Shown: one piece after another, positions 24,587 through 32,034 of the stretch
How positions within the stretch are numbered: position 1 is the first letter of the stretch
Layout: every line of letters starts with the position of its first letter
NCBI GenBank assembly: GCA_947467395.1
Contig: CANIIC010000025.1
Span: forward strand, 1 to 32,034
Direction of reading: 5' to 3'
Length of the DNA stretch: 32,034 bases
DNA from: Bryobacterales bacterium
GTDB taxonomy: Bacteria > Acidobacteriota > Terriglobia > Bryobacterales > Bryobacteraceae
Made by a program: the position numbers and the translations under genes
Notes under the pieces: generated by a model
Databases searched by the model: none
Seen by the model: only the letters and a program-made list of their open reading frames with translations
What the model was told of the DNA's origin: nothing

Positions 24587-25333
24587 CTACGCTTTGCGCA
24601 CAAACTCATCAAAGCCCTTACGCGCATCGGGCGTCATGCGCGCGATCGCGTTCCCGTACATCCCCGCGTGCATGGCTGCTTCGAGCGTCATGCCGTCCAT
24701 GTGATACAGCAGGTCCTTCGTGAGCATCAGCGCGGTACCCGATTTCTTCGCCAGTTTCACCGCGTAGTCGCCCGACTTTGCCATGAACTCGCTCTCCGCG
24801 AACACGTGGTTTGCCAGCCCGAGTTCAACCGCCTTGGCGGCGGGGATCGAATCCCCCAGCCCCACGATTTCGAACGCCCGCTTCTCGCCCACGTTGCGCC
24901 GCAACATCGCCATGACGATCGCCGCGATGAAGCCCAGATTCACTTCGGGGTAGCGGAACTCCGCTGTATCGGTCGCCAGCACCAGATCGCTCGCCGTCGC
25001 GAGACCGCAACCGCCACCGATGGCGCGGCCATGCACAGCAGCGATGATCGGCTTCGGCGTGCGGCGCATCGTGAGATACAGATCGACCAACAAGCGCGCA
25101 GCCGCGAAGTGGTCCATCACTTGATCCGAGCTCGCCAACGCCTTCAGGTCGAGCCCCGAACAAAAGTCCTTGCCTTCCCCACGCAGCAGGATCACGCGCA
25201 CGGCTTCATCGTTTGCGGCCCGGTCCAGTGCGGCACGTAAGTCCGCGATCATTGCGGGGTTCAGTGCGTTGCGCTTGTCCGCGCGATTCAGCGTGATGTG
25301 CGCCACCGCGTCGCTTACCTGGAACTTAATCAA
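24587..25333 (-). CDS. Enoyl-CoA hydratase/isomerase family protein (crotonase)
   Basis: The 248-residue protein has the crotonase signatures ADKRNALN, the CoA/oxyanion segments FCSGLDLKAL and HGRAIGGGCGLA, and the acidic residue in YPEVNLGF. The second catalytic Glu region (FIAAIVMAMLRR) differs from classical enoyl-CoA hydratases, so the exact reaction is open. A hydratase for a branched enoyl-CoA, such as a methylglutaconyl-CoA-like compound, would suit the operon. The start is TTG at 25333 with GGAG 7-9 nt upstream, and it overlaps the small AtuA gene by 8 nt. It is the last gene of a four-gene catabolic operon on the - strand. Confidence 0.9.
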   Translation of the reverse strand: MIKFQVSDAVAHITLNRADKRNALNPAMIADLRAALDRAANDEAVRVILLRGEGKDFCSGLDLKALASSDQVMDHFAAARLLVDLYLTMRRTPKPIIAAVHGRAIGGGCGLATASDLVLATDTAEFRYPEVNLGFIAAIVMAMLRRNVGEKRAFEIVGLGDSIPAAKAVELGLANHVFAESEFMAKSGDYAVKLAKKSGTALMLTKDLLYHMDGMTLEAAMHAGMYGNAIARMTPDARKGFDEFVRKA

Positions 25334-25643
25334 CGTCGATCTCCATGCGCAGTAGCGCGCTGCTGTAGGTCTTGCCCTGCGGATCGGCCTTCAGCGCCAT
25401 CGTGCCGCCGCCATCGAGAGCCTCGTGCAGCAGGAAGTTCATCGCATCCAGATTCGGCAGTTCAAAGCGCTCCACCCTGCCTTTGCACACGGCCGCGAAG
25501 TGTTCCTTCACGCGTTCTGCAGTAACCTCACGTACCAGCACCGGGTAGTCTTCCGGACGCTTCGCGATCAGGCCGATATTCACTCGATCGCCTTTGTCCC
25601 CCGACCGCGCATGCGCGAGTTCGATTAAGCGTCGCTTCGCCAT
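25326..25643 (-). CDS. AtuA-like C-terminal domain protein (small subunit)
   Basis: The 105-residue product corresponds to the C-terminal ferredoxin-fold region of AtuA-type proteins. It begins with [20 protein letters not shown], a strongly conserved segment, and continues with [18 protein letters not shown]. In several bacteria this part is fused to the large AtuA domain; here it is a separate gene overlapping the large gene by 19 nt. It is likely a subunit of the same complex. The biochemical activity of AtuA in acyclic terpene utilisation has not been settled, so no reaction is assigned. Confidence 0.85.
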   Translation of the reverse strand: MAKRRLIELAHARSGDKGDRVNIGLIAKRPEDYPVLVREVTAERVKEHFAAVCKGRVERFELPNLDAMNFLLHEALDGGGTMALKADPQGKTYSSALLRMEIDVD

Positions 25644-26995
25644 ATCGCGACCTCCGGTTGTACTTCGCTCTTCGGGATCAGCGCCGGCCAGAACGCGATG
25701 ATCTCCTCCACCTGCGGCCGCCCGAGCCCAAGTCCCGATGCCACCGGCGGCCCACTCAGCGCCAGCGGCGCGATCTCGCGCGTGAAGCGCTCCACCATCT
25801 TGCGATCCTGTGACCGGACGCCGACGCGCAGCACCACCTCAGGCAAGTGAGGCTCGATCTCAGCCGACGGAATCGCGGCCTCGATGCCATGACAGGCGCC
25901 CGCACCCAGGAACTCGGTGCGAATCGCATCGAACTTCAGCCCCAATCGATCCAGACGCTCCCGCAAGATGCGATCAGCGGCGCGCGCTTTCTTCAACGCA
26001 TCGGGCCAGCCGTACGCCATCTGCCCCATCGCTTTAAACCCGGCGCTGTAGCTGATGGAGACTTTGTAGAAGTTGGTCGCGGGAAGCCCCTGGATCCCGC
26101 GGAAGCGCACACGATCCTCGCCATCCTGCTGCAAGTGGATGGTAGTGAAATCCGCGATCACATCCGGCGTAATATATGCCTTCGGATCACCGATCTCATA
26201 CAGCAATTGTTCTTTGACGCTCGCAACGGTCACGCGCCCACCAGTGCCGTGATGCTTGGTCGCGACGAAGCTCCCGTCGCGTTCGGCTTCAATGATTGGG
26301 TAGCCAACATCGGCCAGGTTCGGAATCGTCTCCCAATCCACCTGACAGTTTCCACCGGACCCTTGTGCACCACACTCCGCGACGTGACCCGCGATGATGC
26401 CCGCCGACAGTTTGTCCCAGTCGGTCTCGTTCCAACCGAATTCATGGATCATGGGGCCCATGACCAGCGCCGCATCGGCGATGCGCCCGCTCACCACGAT
26501 GTCCGCTCCGCGCTTCAACGCTTCGGCAACCGGGAACGCACCCAGGTAGACGTTCGCACGCTGCACGCGATCTCGGATGGACGCCAAGGGCGCATCGGTG
26601 TCCATGTTGCGCAACTCAATACCGCGACTCAGAATTCGATCCAACTGATCCGTGATGTCATCGCCCGTGACCGTACCCACGGTGATCGGGATCTTCTGTG
26701 ATCGCGCGACTTCCAACAACGCATCGCGGCAGCCCATTGGATTCACTCCGCCAGCGTTGGCGATGACGCGCACCCGGCGATCCCTCAGCTCAGGCAACAA
26801 GCGCGCGATGAGATCCACAAAGTCGCGAGCGTAGCCCGCTTTCGGATCGCGAGAACGCTGCTTTTCGAGAATCGACATCGTAACTTCAGCCAAGTAGTCG
26901 AGCGTCAGATAGTCGATAGGGCCGCGACGAACCTGCTGCACGGGCGCGTCGAGCGAATCGCCCCAAAATCCCTGCCCGTTTGCGATGCGGATCAT
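25625..26995 (-). CDS. AtuA-like protein (DUF1446), large subunit
   Basis: The 456-residue protein matches the acyclic terpene utilisation AtuA family: an N-terminal [13 protein letters not shown], the glycine-rich [34 protein letters not shown] and [24 protein letters not shown] (seen in parts). ATG 26995 is chosen because the family begins at [10 protein letters not shown]; the open frame extends upstream to 27118 but would overlap the acyl-CoA dehydrogenase gene and encode Arg-rich unrelated residues. It sits 8 nt after the dehydrogenase stop and overlaps the small subunit gene. Neighbours suggest a role in breakdown of branched acyl-CoA compounds. The carboxylase usual in leucine or citronellol pathways is not in the window. 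Confidence 0.9.
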   Translation of the reverse strand: MIRIANGQGFWGDSLDAPVQQVRRGPIDYLTLDYLAEVTMSILEKQRSRDPKAGYARDFVDLIARLLPELRDRRVRVIANAGGVNPMGCRDALLEVARSQKIPITVGTVTGDDITDQLDRILSRGIELRNMDTDAPLASIRDRVQRANVYLGAFPVAEALKRGADIVVSGRIADAALVMGPMIHEFGWNETDWDKLSAGIIAGHVAECGAQGSGGNCQVDWETIPNLADVGYPIIEAERDGSFVATKHHGTGGRVTVASVKEQLLYEIGDPKAYITPDVIADFTTIHLQQDGEDRVRFRGIQGLPATNFYKVSISYSAGFKAMGQMAYGWPDALKKARAADRILRERLDRLGLKFDAIRTEFLGAGACHGIEAAIPSAEIEPHLPEVVLRVGVRSQDRKMVERFTREIAPLALSGPPVASGLGLGRPQVEEIIAFWPALIPKSEVQPEVAIWRSDA

Positions 26996-27003
26996 AGCGT
27001 CTT

Positions 27004-28635
27004 TCAGACAGTGTACTTGCCTGCGTCCAGCAGGCGTGCGGCGATGCGGTGTCGTGCTGCGGTTGTGTCCGTCGGCGGAGGCAACGTTAGGATGCCGCGT
27101 GGATCCTGAGCTTCGCACGCGCCCAGGATGAAGCGTGCCGATGCGTGGATCTGATTTTGTGCGAATTCCCCGAAGACGGCGGCCAAATCGCGCTGAAGCT
27201 CGCTCTTCGATTGTTGCGCGCGCAACTGCGCCGATTCCAACGCCAAGGTGTACATCATGACGTCCGTCAGCGCGGCCGAAACTTCCTGCTGCTGCTCGAT
27301 CGCTCCGCCGAACTTCTGATACGCAGCCCCGAAGAGGAACAAAGGCAGCGTCTTGCCTGCTCCCGAATCCAACTGCTTCACCGCATCGGCCAGCGCAACG
27401 CGACCCGCACGAGCGCGCTTCAGCAGCATCGTTGTGGCGATCAGGCGGTTGATTTCGTTGGTCCCTTCAAAGATGCGATAGATGCGAGCATCGCGATAGA
27501 TGCGTTCCACCGCGTAGTCCTGATGGTAGCCGTAACCGCCGTGGATCTGGACCGCTTCATCCGCCACGAAGCCCATCGTTTCGGAACCGAAAATCTTCAC
27601 CAGCGAACATTCGATCGCGAACTCTTCCACGGCCCCAGCCAGCGGCTTCGATGCCTGCTCATCCTGAATGTGGCCGGTGACGCGATACGCCATGGACTCA
27701 TTCGCGAACATGCGCGCCGCCATATCGGCCAGCTTCTGCTGAATCAACCCGAACTCGCCAATGGACTTACCGAACGCTCGACGTTCTCTCGCGTAACGCA
27801 GCGAGTGGGCCAAGGCTTCCTTACATTCGCCATGCCCAAACATCGCGAGCTTCAGCCGACCGAGGTTCAGGATGTTGAAGGCGATGATGTGCCCGCGCCC
27901 CACTTCGCCCAGCACGTTCTCCACTGGCACGTGCACGTTGTCAAAGAACACAGCAGTAGTGGAGGCTCCCTTGAGCCCCATCTTCTTCTCTTCTGCACCG
28001 ACGGAGACACCCGGCAATGTCCGCTCCACCAGGAAGCAGGTGAACTGCTCGGCATTCACCTTGGCGAATACAGTGAGCAGGTCCGCAAAACCACCGTTGG
28101 TGATCCACATCTTCTGGCCGTTCAGGATGTAGTGCTTCCCGTCCGGCGTAAGGTCTGCTCGTGTGCGGCAGTTCAGCGCATCGGAGCCGGCCTGCGGTTC
28201 GGTCAGACAGTAGGCTGCCACTAGTTCGGCCGAAACCACCCTCGGCAAATACCGCTTCTTCTGCTCCTCGGTCCCGAACCACGCGAGCGGCAACGCTCCA
28301 ATGCCGGCTTGCCCGCCATGGCACGACGCATACGACGCGTCACGAGCAACGCCCTCGGTGACGATGATGGCCGACGTCAGGTCCATGTCGAGCCCACCGT
28401 ATTCTTCGGGCACCAGCGTTGAGACTAACCCGACCTCCGCCGATTTCTGCAACACGCGCCGCAGCACGGCGAAGTCCTGGTGCAGAATGGCGTCGAGGTT
28501 GGGCTCAACCTCTTGATGGAAGAATTCTTCCGTCGCGCGGGCGATTTCCCTGTGCTCCGGCGTGAACTGTTCCGGGGCAAAAATGCGCTCTGGGGCGCTC
28601 AACAGAAACGAACCACCGAACACGGGCTTCTCCAT
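27004..28635 (-). CDS. Acyl-CoA dehydrogenase
   Basis: The 543-residue FAD enzyme introduces the alpha-beta double bond in acyl-CoA. Motifs are the flavin-binding [12 protein letters not shown] and [24 protein letters not shown], and [14 protein letters not shown] with the likely catalytic Glu. The C-terminal extension of about 130 residues (helical, [18 protein letters not shown]) makes it longer than the usual 380-residue short-chain type and closer to VLCAD/ACAD9-like forms. ATG 28635 is preferred, with GAGGGG about 10 nt upstream; a TTG at 28644 is the alternative. It is the first gene of the operon with AtuA-like proteins and the crotonase. Chain specificity cannot be read from the sequence. 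Confidence 0.95.
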   Translation of the reverse strand: MEKPVFGGSFLLSAPERIFAPEQFTPEHREIARATEEFFHQEVEPNLDAILHQDFAVLRRVLQKSAEVGLVSTLVPEEYGGLDMDLTSAIIVTEGVARDASYASCHGGQAGIGALPLAWFGTEEQKKRYLPRVVSAELVAAYCLTEPQAGSDALNCRTRADLTPDGKHYILNGQKMWITNGGFADLLTVFAKVNAEQFTCFLVERTLPGVSVGAEEKKMGLKGASTTAVFFDNVHVPVENVLGEVGRGHIIAFNILNLGRLKLAMFGHGECKEALAHSLRYARERRAFGKSIGEFGLIQQKLADMAARMFANESMAYRVTGHIQDEQASKPLAGAVEEFAIECSLVKIFGSETMGFVADEAVQIHGGYGYHQDYAVERIYRDARIYRIFEGTNEINRLIATTMLLKRARAGRVALADAVKQLDSGAGKTLPLFLFGAAYQKFGGAIEQQQEVSAALTDVMMYTLALESAQLRAQQSKSELQRDLAAVFGEFAQNQIHASARFILGACEAQDPRGILTLPPPTDTTAARHRIAARLLDAGKYTV

Positions 28636-28652
28636 AGTGTCCAATCCCCTCT

Positions 28653-28662
28653 AGTGTATGCT
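28653..28662. promoter_or_regulatory. Overlapping divergent -10 elements (acyl-CoA dehydrogenase / ppiC)
   Basis: AGTGTATGCT gives TACACT on the - strand (28658-28653) and TATGCT on the + strand (28657-28662). The start codons at 28635 (-) and 28671 (+) leave only 35 bp between genes. GAGGGG serves the - strand gene and GAGGA the + strand gene. No distinct -35 is seen. Confidence 0.4.
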
Positions 28663-28670
28663 GAGGATGT

Positions 28671-29549
28671 ATGAAAAAACTGTTATTGCTGACGATTGTG
28701 TCCACCTTGGCGTGGGCTCAGGCCCCCGCCGCGGCCGACCCGGTCGTGCTGACTGTGGGCAGCGAGAAGATTACGAAGTCCGTATTTGAAGGCATCATCG
28801 CCGGCTTGAATGACCAGCAGCGCGCGGCCCTGGAACAACCGGAAGCTCGCCGCAGCCTGGCCGAACAGATCGCCGAACTGAAGATGATGGCGCAGGAAGC
28901 TCGCGCTCGCCGCCTCGATCAGCAATTGGCCGTACAAGCAAAGATCGTATTGCAGGCCGAACAGGTTCTGGCCAACGCGGTGTACCAAGAAATGTTGAAG
29001 GCGACGCCTTCGGACGCCGACATCCAGGCCTACTACAAAGAGCACGAAAAGGAATGGATGGAAGCCCATGGCCGCCACATCCTGATCCGCTTCCAGGGTT
29101 CGCGCGTTCCGGTTCGTGACGGCGGCAAGGATCTGACGGACGCCGAAGCGCTGGCGAAAGCGAACGACCTGCGCAACAAGATCATTGCGGGTGCAAAGTT
29201 CGCGGACCTGGCGAAGGCGGAATCGGATGATCAGGGCTCCGGCGAAAATGGCGGCGACCTAGGTTCCTTCGGCCCCGGCCAGATGGTGGAGCAGTTCGAC
29301 CGGATTGCGTTCACGATCACGCCGGGTGAAGTGAGCGAACCGGTCAAGACCGACTTCGGCTACCACCTGATTCTGATTGAATCGCGCGCCGCCAAGAAGT
29401 TGGACGAAGTCCGTGGCGATATCGAGACTGCCCTGAAGCCGCAGATCGGCCAGAAGGCGATCGAAGCGCTGAAGGCAAAGGGCACCGTGACGTACGACGA
29501 AGGCTACTTCGGCAAGGCGACCCCTGCAGCTCCCGCGGCGGCGAACTAA
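28671..29549 (+). CDS. Secreted peptidyl-prolyl isomerase, parvulin (PpiC/SurA) type
   Basis: The 292-residue protein starts with a signal peptide (MKKLLLLTIVSTLAWAQA). A SurA-like N-terminal helical region follows (TVGSEKITKSVFEGI to about residue 120), then a parvulin domain at about 125-245 with the marker segments ARHILIRF-like GRHILIRF, SDDQGSGENGGDLGSFGPGQMV (in parts) and FGYHLILIESR. It likely assists folding of outer-membrane or periplasmic proteins. It ends with a helical tail and an Ala/Pro-rich stretch. No membrane anchor is seen beyond the signal peptide. The stop overlaps that of the converging ABC permease, and a hairpin 35 nt downstream probably ends its transcript. Confidence 0.93.
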   Translation: MKKLLLLTIVSTLAWAQAPAAADPVVLTVGSEKITKSVFEGIIAGLNDQQRAALEQPEARRSLAEQIAELKMMAQEARARRLDQQLAVQAKIVLQAEQVLANAVYQEMLKATPSDADIQAYYKEHEKEWMEAHGRHILIRFQGSRVPVRDGGKDLTDAEALAKANDLRNKIIAGAKFADLAKAESDDQGSGENGGDLGSFGPGQMVEQFDRIAFTITPGEVSEPVKTDFGYHLILIESRAAKKLDEVRGDIETALKPQIGQKAIEALKAKGTVTYDEGYFGKATPAAPAAAN

Positions 29550-30571
29550 CGCCAGCGAAACAGCTTTAACGCAGCAAGAAACGAAACCAGCAGGCAGACG
29601 CTTAATGCGGCTGCCTGCTGTTTCATTTGCAGCATCGATTCTCCCCGCAACATGTTCGCGCGCAACGCAGCGTTCAACGCGGTCAACGGCAGGGCCTGGA
29701 TGAACGGCTGCGCGAAGGCGGGGAACCGGTCAGCGGAAAAGAACACACCGGAGACGATCCACATTGGCAGTTGCACCAGGTTCATGATCCCGGACGCCCC
29801 TTCGATGGTCTTTGCGCGCGACGCAATCAGCAAGCCGATCGATCCAAACGTGAACGCGCCCAGCAAGCACCACACCGCAAGTTCCAGCAGCGAGCCCCGC
29901 AGCGGCACGCCAAATACCAAGACTCCGAATCCCAACGGAATTCCCACTTCCAGCGGCAGCAGGATCAGGCGCCAGCACAGGAACGAGAGCAGGTAGTAGT
30001 GCCGCGGCATTGGCGTCGCGACGATCCGTTTTAGGAGCCTTCGCCGGCGCGTATCGACAATGGAAAACACCAGGCCCCACATCCCGCTATTCATCAGCCC
30101 CATGCCGATCATGCCGGGCACCAGAAAGTCGATGTAACGCGATCCAGGCTCGCGCACCAGAGCGTTCGTGGACACCACGGGATCCGTTTGACCCGCCGCC
30201 ACTTGTACAGCGCGGTCCACTAGCATCCGCGCCGCCCGAGCATCCGGATTCGTGTCGTCGTAACGATACACCACCTCGCCGCTTGGCCCGGGCTCGGCGA
30301 TCAGCGTCACTTTCCCCGCTCGAAGAGCCGCCAACGCTGCTTCTGCAGACAGTTCGTCGACAACCAGTTGCTTGTCCTGCCGCAAGCTCTGCGCCAATTG
30401 CGGCGTGACTACCGCAACGCGGGCAATGTCTGGAGGCTGTTCACGGAACGCGATCCCTAGGCCAGCCACCAGCAATAGCGGGAACGCGAAGTTCCAGAAC
30501 AGCGCCTCCGGCTCTCGAATGAACTCACGATAGCGCAGCAGGATCAGTTGGAACAGAGGGTGGCTACGCAT
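29546..30571 (-). CDS. ABC-2 type transporter permease
   Basis: The 341-residue protein has one N-terminal membrane helix (FWNFAFPLLLVAGLGIAF), a periplasmic loop of about 110 residues, then five more hydrophobic segments starting at FLVPGMIGMGLMNSGMW. The motif RRRRLLKRIVATPM after the second helix is typical of ABC-2 exporters of the NatB/DrrB/YhhJ type. The start overlaps the ATPase gene by 8 nt, so the two form one exporter. The substrate is not predictable; lipid, polysaccharide, drug and sodium exporters share this architecture. The 3' part also carries, on the other strand, the hairpin that likely terminates ppiC. Confidence 0.93.
   Translation of the reverse strand: MRSHPLFQLILLRYREFIREPEALFWNFAFPLLLVAGLGIAFREQPPDIARVAVVTPQLAQSLRQDKQLVVDELSAEAALAALRAGKVTLIAEPGPSGEVVYRYDDTNPDARAARMLVDRAVQVAAGQTDPVVSTNALVREPGSRYIDFLVPGMIGMGLMNSGMWGLVFSIVDTRRRRLLKRIVATPMPRHYYLLSFLCWRLILLPLEVGIPLGFGVLVFGVPLRGSLLELAVWCLLGAFTFGSIGLLIASRAKTIEGASGIMNLVQLPMWIVSGVFFSADRFPAFAQPFIQALPLTALNAALRANMLRGESMLQMKQQAAALSVCLLVSFLAALKLFRWR
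29584..29623 (+). terminator. Probable ppiC terminator inside the permease coding region
   Basis: Arms 29589-29597 and 29611-29619 (AGCAGGCAG / CTGCCTGCT) pair perfectly around a 13-nt loop. The stem extends by AAAC/GTTT with one bulged C. The + strand continues TTTCATTTGC. It lies 35 nt after the ppiC stop and within the converging permease gene. Confidence 0.6.
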
Positions 30572-31490
30572 CGCGCAGGTGCCTCCCCGTCAGCGCGACG
30601 AACACATCTTCGAGCGTCGCAGAGTGTGTGCGCAACTCCGTCAGCGGCAAGTTCTGGTGAGTCAGTTCCGCCAGGATCGCCGGAACCGTACTGTGCAGTT
30701 CGGAAACCTGCAGTTGTGCGCCACCTTCGATGCGATCTACGGAACGCACACCCGGAAGCGAACGGAAGCGTTCGAGATCGACAGCACCGGAGCCGGTCGA
30801 AACCTCGATCACATGCTCCACGCCAATCGACGTAATCAGCTCGCGAGGAGTGCCGCGTGCGATCGCTTTGCCGTGATCCACAATCGCCACGCGCTCGCAC
30901 AATTGCTGGGCCTCATCCATGTAGTGCGTCGTCAGTAGGATGGTGCGGCCGTCTTTTTTGAACTGCGTGATCAGATCCCACAACTGGCGCCGGGCTTGGG
31001 GATCCAGACCTGTGGTCGGCTCATCCAGGAACAACAGGTCGGGATTCCCGACCAACGCGCAAGCTAGCGCCAAACGTTGCTTCTGCCCACCCGACAAATT
31101 GCCCACGCGCGCATCGCGCTTTTCCTGAAGCTGCACCAGACCCATCGCATCTTCGGCGCTGGGACCTTGACGGAAGAAACTGCGGAAAAGCTGGAGTGTT
31201 TCGAGGACCGTAATCTTGTCGGAAAGTTGCGTCTCTTGGAGCTGGATTCCCAGACGCTCACGGAGTTCCTTGGAATCGGTCTCCCAGCGGAGGCCTAGGA
31301 CTTCGACGATGCCGGAATCCGGTTCCGTGAGCCCTTCGCAGATTTCGATGGTGGTGGTTTTGCCTGCGCCGTTAGGACCGAGCAGCCCGAAACATTCGCC
31401 CGGGAACACCTCGAGGTCGAGGCCGTTCACCGCAACGACGTCTTTGTAGGTCTTCTTGAGGTTGCTCACCCGGAGGGCTGCCGGCGGCAT
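30564..31490 (-). CDS. ABC transporter ATP-binding protein
   Basis: The 308-residue ATPase partners the downstream permease. Walker A is GPNGAGKTTT (about 37-46), the Q loop is in LGIQLQETQL, the signature is NLSGGQKQR, Walker B is LLFLDEPTTGLD and the switch His is in TTHYMDEA. The C-terminal 90 residues form the extra beta-rich domain common in exporters of the DrrA/CcmA/NatA type. The start is ATG 31490. GGAGGG abuts the ATG, too close for a normal Shine-Dalgarno, and TACACT lies 6 nt upstream, so a leaderless mRNA is possible. The gene follows a nucleotide-sugar dehydrogenase on the same strand. Confidence 0.96.
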   Translation of the reverse strand: MPPAALRVSNLKKTYKDVVAVNGLDLEVFPGECFGLLGPNGAGKTTTIEICEGLTEPDSGIVEVLGLRWETDSKELRERLGIQLQETQLSDKITVLETLQLFRSFFRQGPSAEDAMGLVQLQEKRDARVGNLSGGQKQRLALACALVGNPDLLFLDEPTTGLDPQARRQLWDLITQFKKDGRTILLTTHYMDEAQQLCERVAIVDHGKAIARGTPRELITSIGVEHVIEVSTGSGAVDLERFRSLPGVRSVDRIEGGAQLQVSELHSTVPAILAELTHQNLPLTELRTHSATLEDVFVALTGRHLRDA

Positions 31491-31496
31491 CCCTCC

Positions 31497-31502
31497 AGTG
31501 TA
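31497..31502 (-). promoter_or_regulatory. Candidate -10 element of the ABC exporter operon
   Basis: TACACT on the - strand ends 6 nt before the ATG at 31490. The same spacing is seen at the TPR gene start (12019). No -35 match is visible 17 nt further upstream. The element lies in the 25-bp gap after the nucleotide-sugar dehydrogenase gene. Confidence 0.4.
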
Positions 31503-31515
31503 GCGAGCGTTGGTT

Positions 31516-32034
31516 TTAGAGGCGGACGATGTTGTCGGACTGCACGCCCTTGAGCGCGTTGCGAGTGTCGACGATGACCTTAGCGTTCTTTACCAGGGCC
31601 GGATAGTCGAACTTCTTGTGATCGGTGATGATGACCACGCAGTCGGCTTCATTCACGCCCTTGGCTTCGTCAATGGCGTCCATAAAGATCGGTTCATGAT
31701 CAATCTTCGGAATCCATGGGTCGCTATAGGTGACATTGGCACCCAGCCCCTGCAGCAGGTGAATGACGTCCAGAGCCGGAGATTCGCGCACATCGTCGAT
31801 ATCGCGCTTATAGGCGACGCCTAAGACGTGGATCTTGGAACCCTTCACGGACTTACTCTGGTTGTTCAGCGCGTTCTGGATCTTGGAAACCACGAAGTGC
31901 GGCATGTCGCCGTTGATCGAGCCAGCCAGTTCAATGAAGCGCGCTTCAAAGCCAGCTTGCTTCGATTTCCACGATAGATAGAACGGATCGATCGGGATGC
32001 AATGACCACCCAGGCCGGGGCCGGGGTAAAACGC
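31516..32034 (-). CDS. UDP-glucose/GDP-mannose dehydrogenase family protein, C-terminal part
   Basis: The frame runs off the window at 32034, so the NAD-binding N-terminal domain is missing; 172 residues are visible. PGPGLGGHCIPIDPFYLSWK contains the catalytic Cys of the NAD-dependent 4-electron nucleotide-sugar dehydrogenases. The C-terminal domain follows with VLGVAYKRDIDDVRESPALD and CVVIITDHKKFDYPAL. The IPIDPFYLSWK form is typical of the UDP-N-acetyl-hexosamine 6-dehydrogenases (WbpA/TviB/WecC group) rather than of UDP-glucose dehydrogenase. It would supply uronic acid sugars for surface polysaccharide. Confidence 0.92.
   Translation of the reverse strand, partial: AFYPGPGLGGHCIPIDPFYLSWKSKQAGFEARFIELAGSINGDMPHFVVSKIQNALNNQSKSVKGSKIHVLGVAYKRDIDDVRESPALDVIHLLQGLGANVTYSDPWIPKIDHEPIFMDAIDEAKGVNEADCVVIITDHKKFDYPALVKNAKVIVDTRNALKGVQSDNIVRL

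Noticed and set aside
26996-27118. Upstream extension of the AtuA large gene to 27118
   Set aside because: The extra 41 residues are Arg/Pro-rich, unlike the family, and overlap the conserved end of the acyl-CoA dehydrogenase gene.

Overview
The window is a chromosomal stretch of a GC-rich (roughly 60 %), Gram-negative, flagellated bacterium. The gene mix suggests an Acidobacteriota member of the Bryobacter/Solibacter type. This is an inference from gene content: a zinc-finger/Pro-Ala-rich/membrane/lectin-like protein, an AtuA-type catabolic operon, a lone Roadblock protein, a PspF-like sigma-54 activator and a 4Fe-4S type PurF. I see no tRNA, rRNA, CRISPR array, insertion sequence or phage gene, and coding density is very high.

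Layout. (1) 1-5587, late flagellar genes: the 3' part of fliD and a small FliT-like chaperone gene on the + strand meet fliW-csrA-fliC on the - strand at a bidirectional terminator. The flagellin has 1118 residues; its insert is built from repeated modules also seen in FliD. A sigma-28 promoter and two GGA motifs precede it, fitting FliW-CsrA control. (2) 5657-6798, a two-gene cassette: an acyl carrier protein and a FabH-like KAS III whose catalytic Cys is Ser. (3) 6795-11143, purine synthesis, purQ-purL-purF on the - strand, without purS. (4) 11184-14205: cutA and a secreted TPR protein (-), uvrC (+, no ordinary start codon), and a Roadblock/LC7 protein (-).

(5) 14417-19233, three + strand genes: a zinc-finger/Pro-Ala-rich/single-TM/lectin-like protein, a 549-residue TPR protein and a sensor-less sigma-54 activator whose start lies in a long inverted repeat. 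(6) 19235-22014: ribA (-), diverging from an orphan LytS-like histidine kinase, followed by a methyltransferase. (7) 22092-24580: a PRC-barrel/MgtE-N/CBS protein translationally coupled to an NRAMP-related transporter whose metal-site motifs are altered as in Mg2+-type NRMTs. (8) 24587-28635, a four-gene - strand acyl-CoA catabolic operon: acyl-CoA dehydrogenase, AtuA large, AtuA small, crotonase. (9) 28671-32034: a secreted PpiC foldase (+), then an ABC-2 exporter pair and a partial nucleotide-sugar dehydrogenase (-).

How the parts work together: FliW sequesters CsrA until flagellin is exported, and sigma-28 transcription adds a second checkpoint. The MgtE-N/CBS protein looks like a detached Mg2+ sensor for the NRMT-like transporter beside it. 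Several divergent gene pairs appear to share overlapping -10 elements, some only 5-6 nt from the start codon (leaderless-like). Most convergent pairs overlap or nearly touch at their stop codons.
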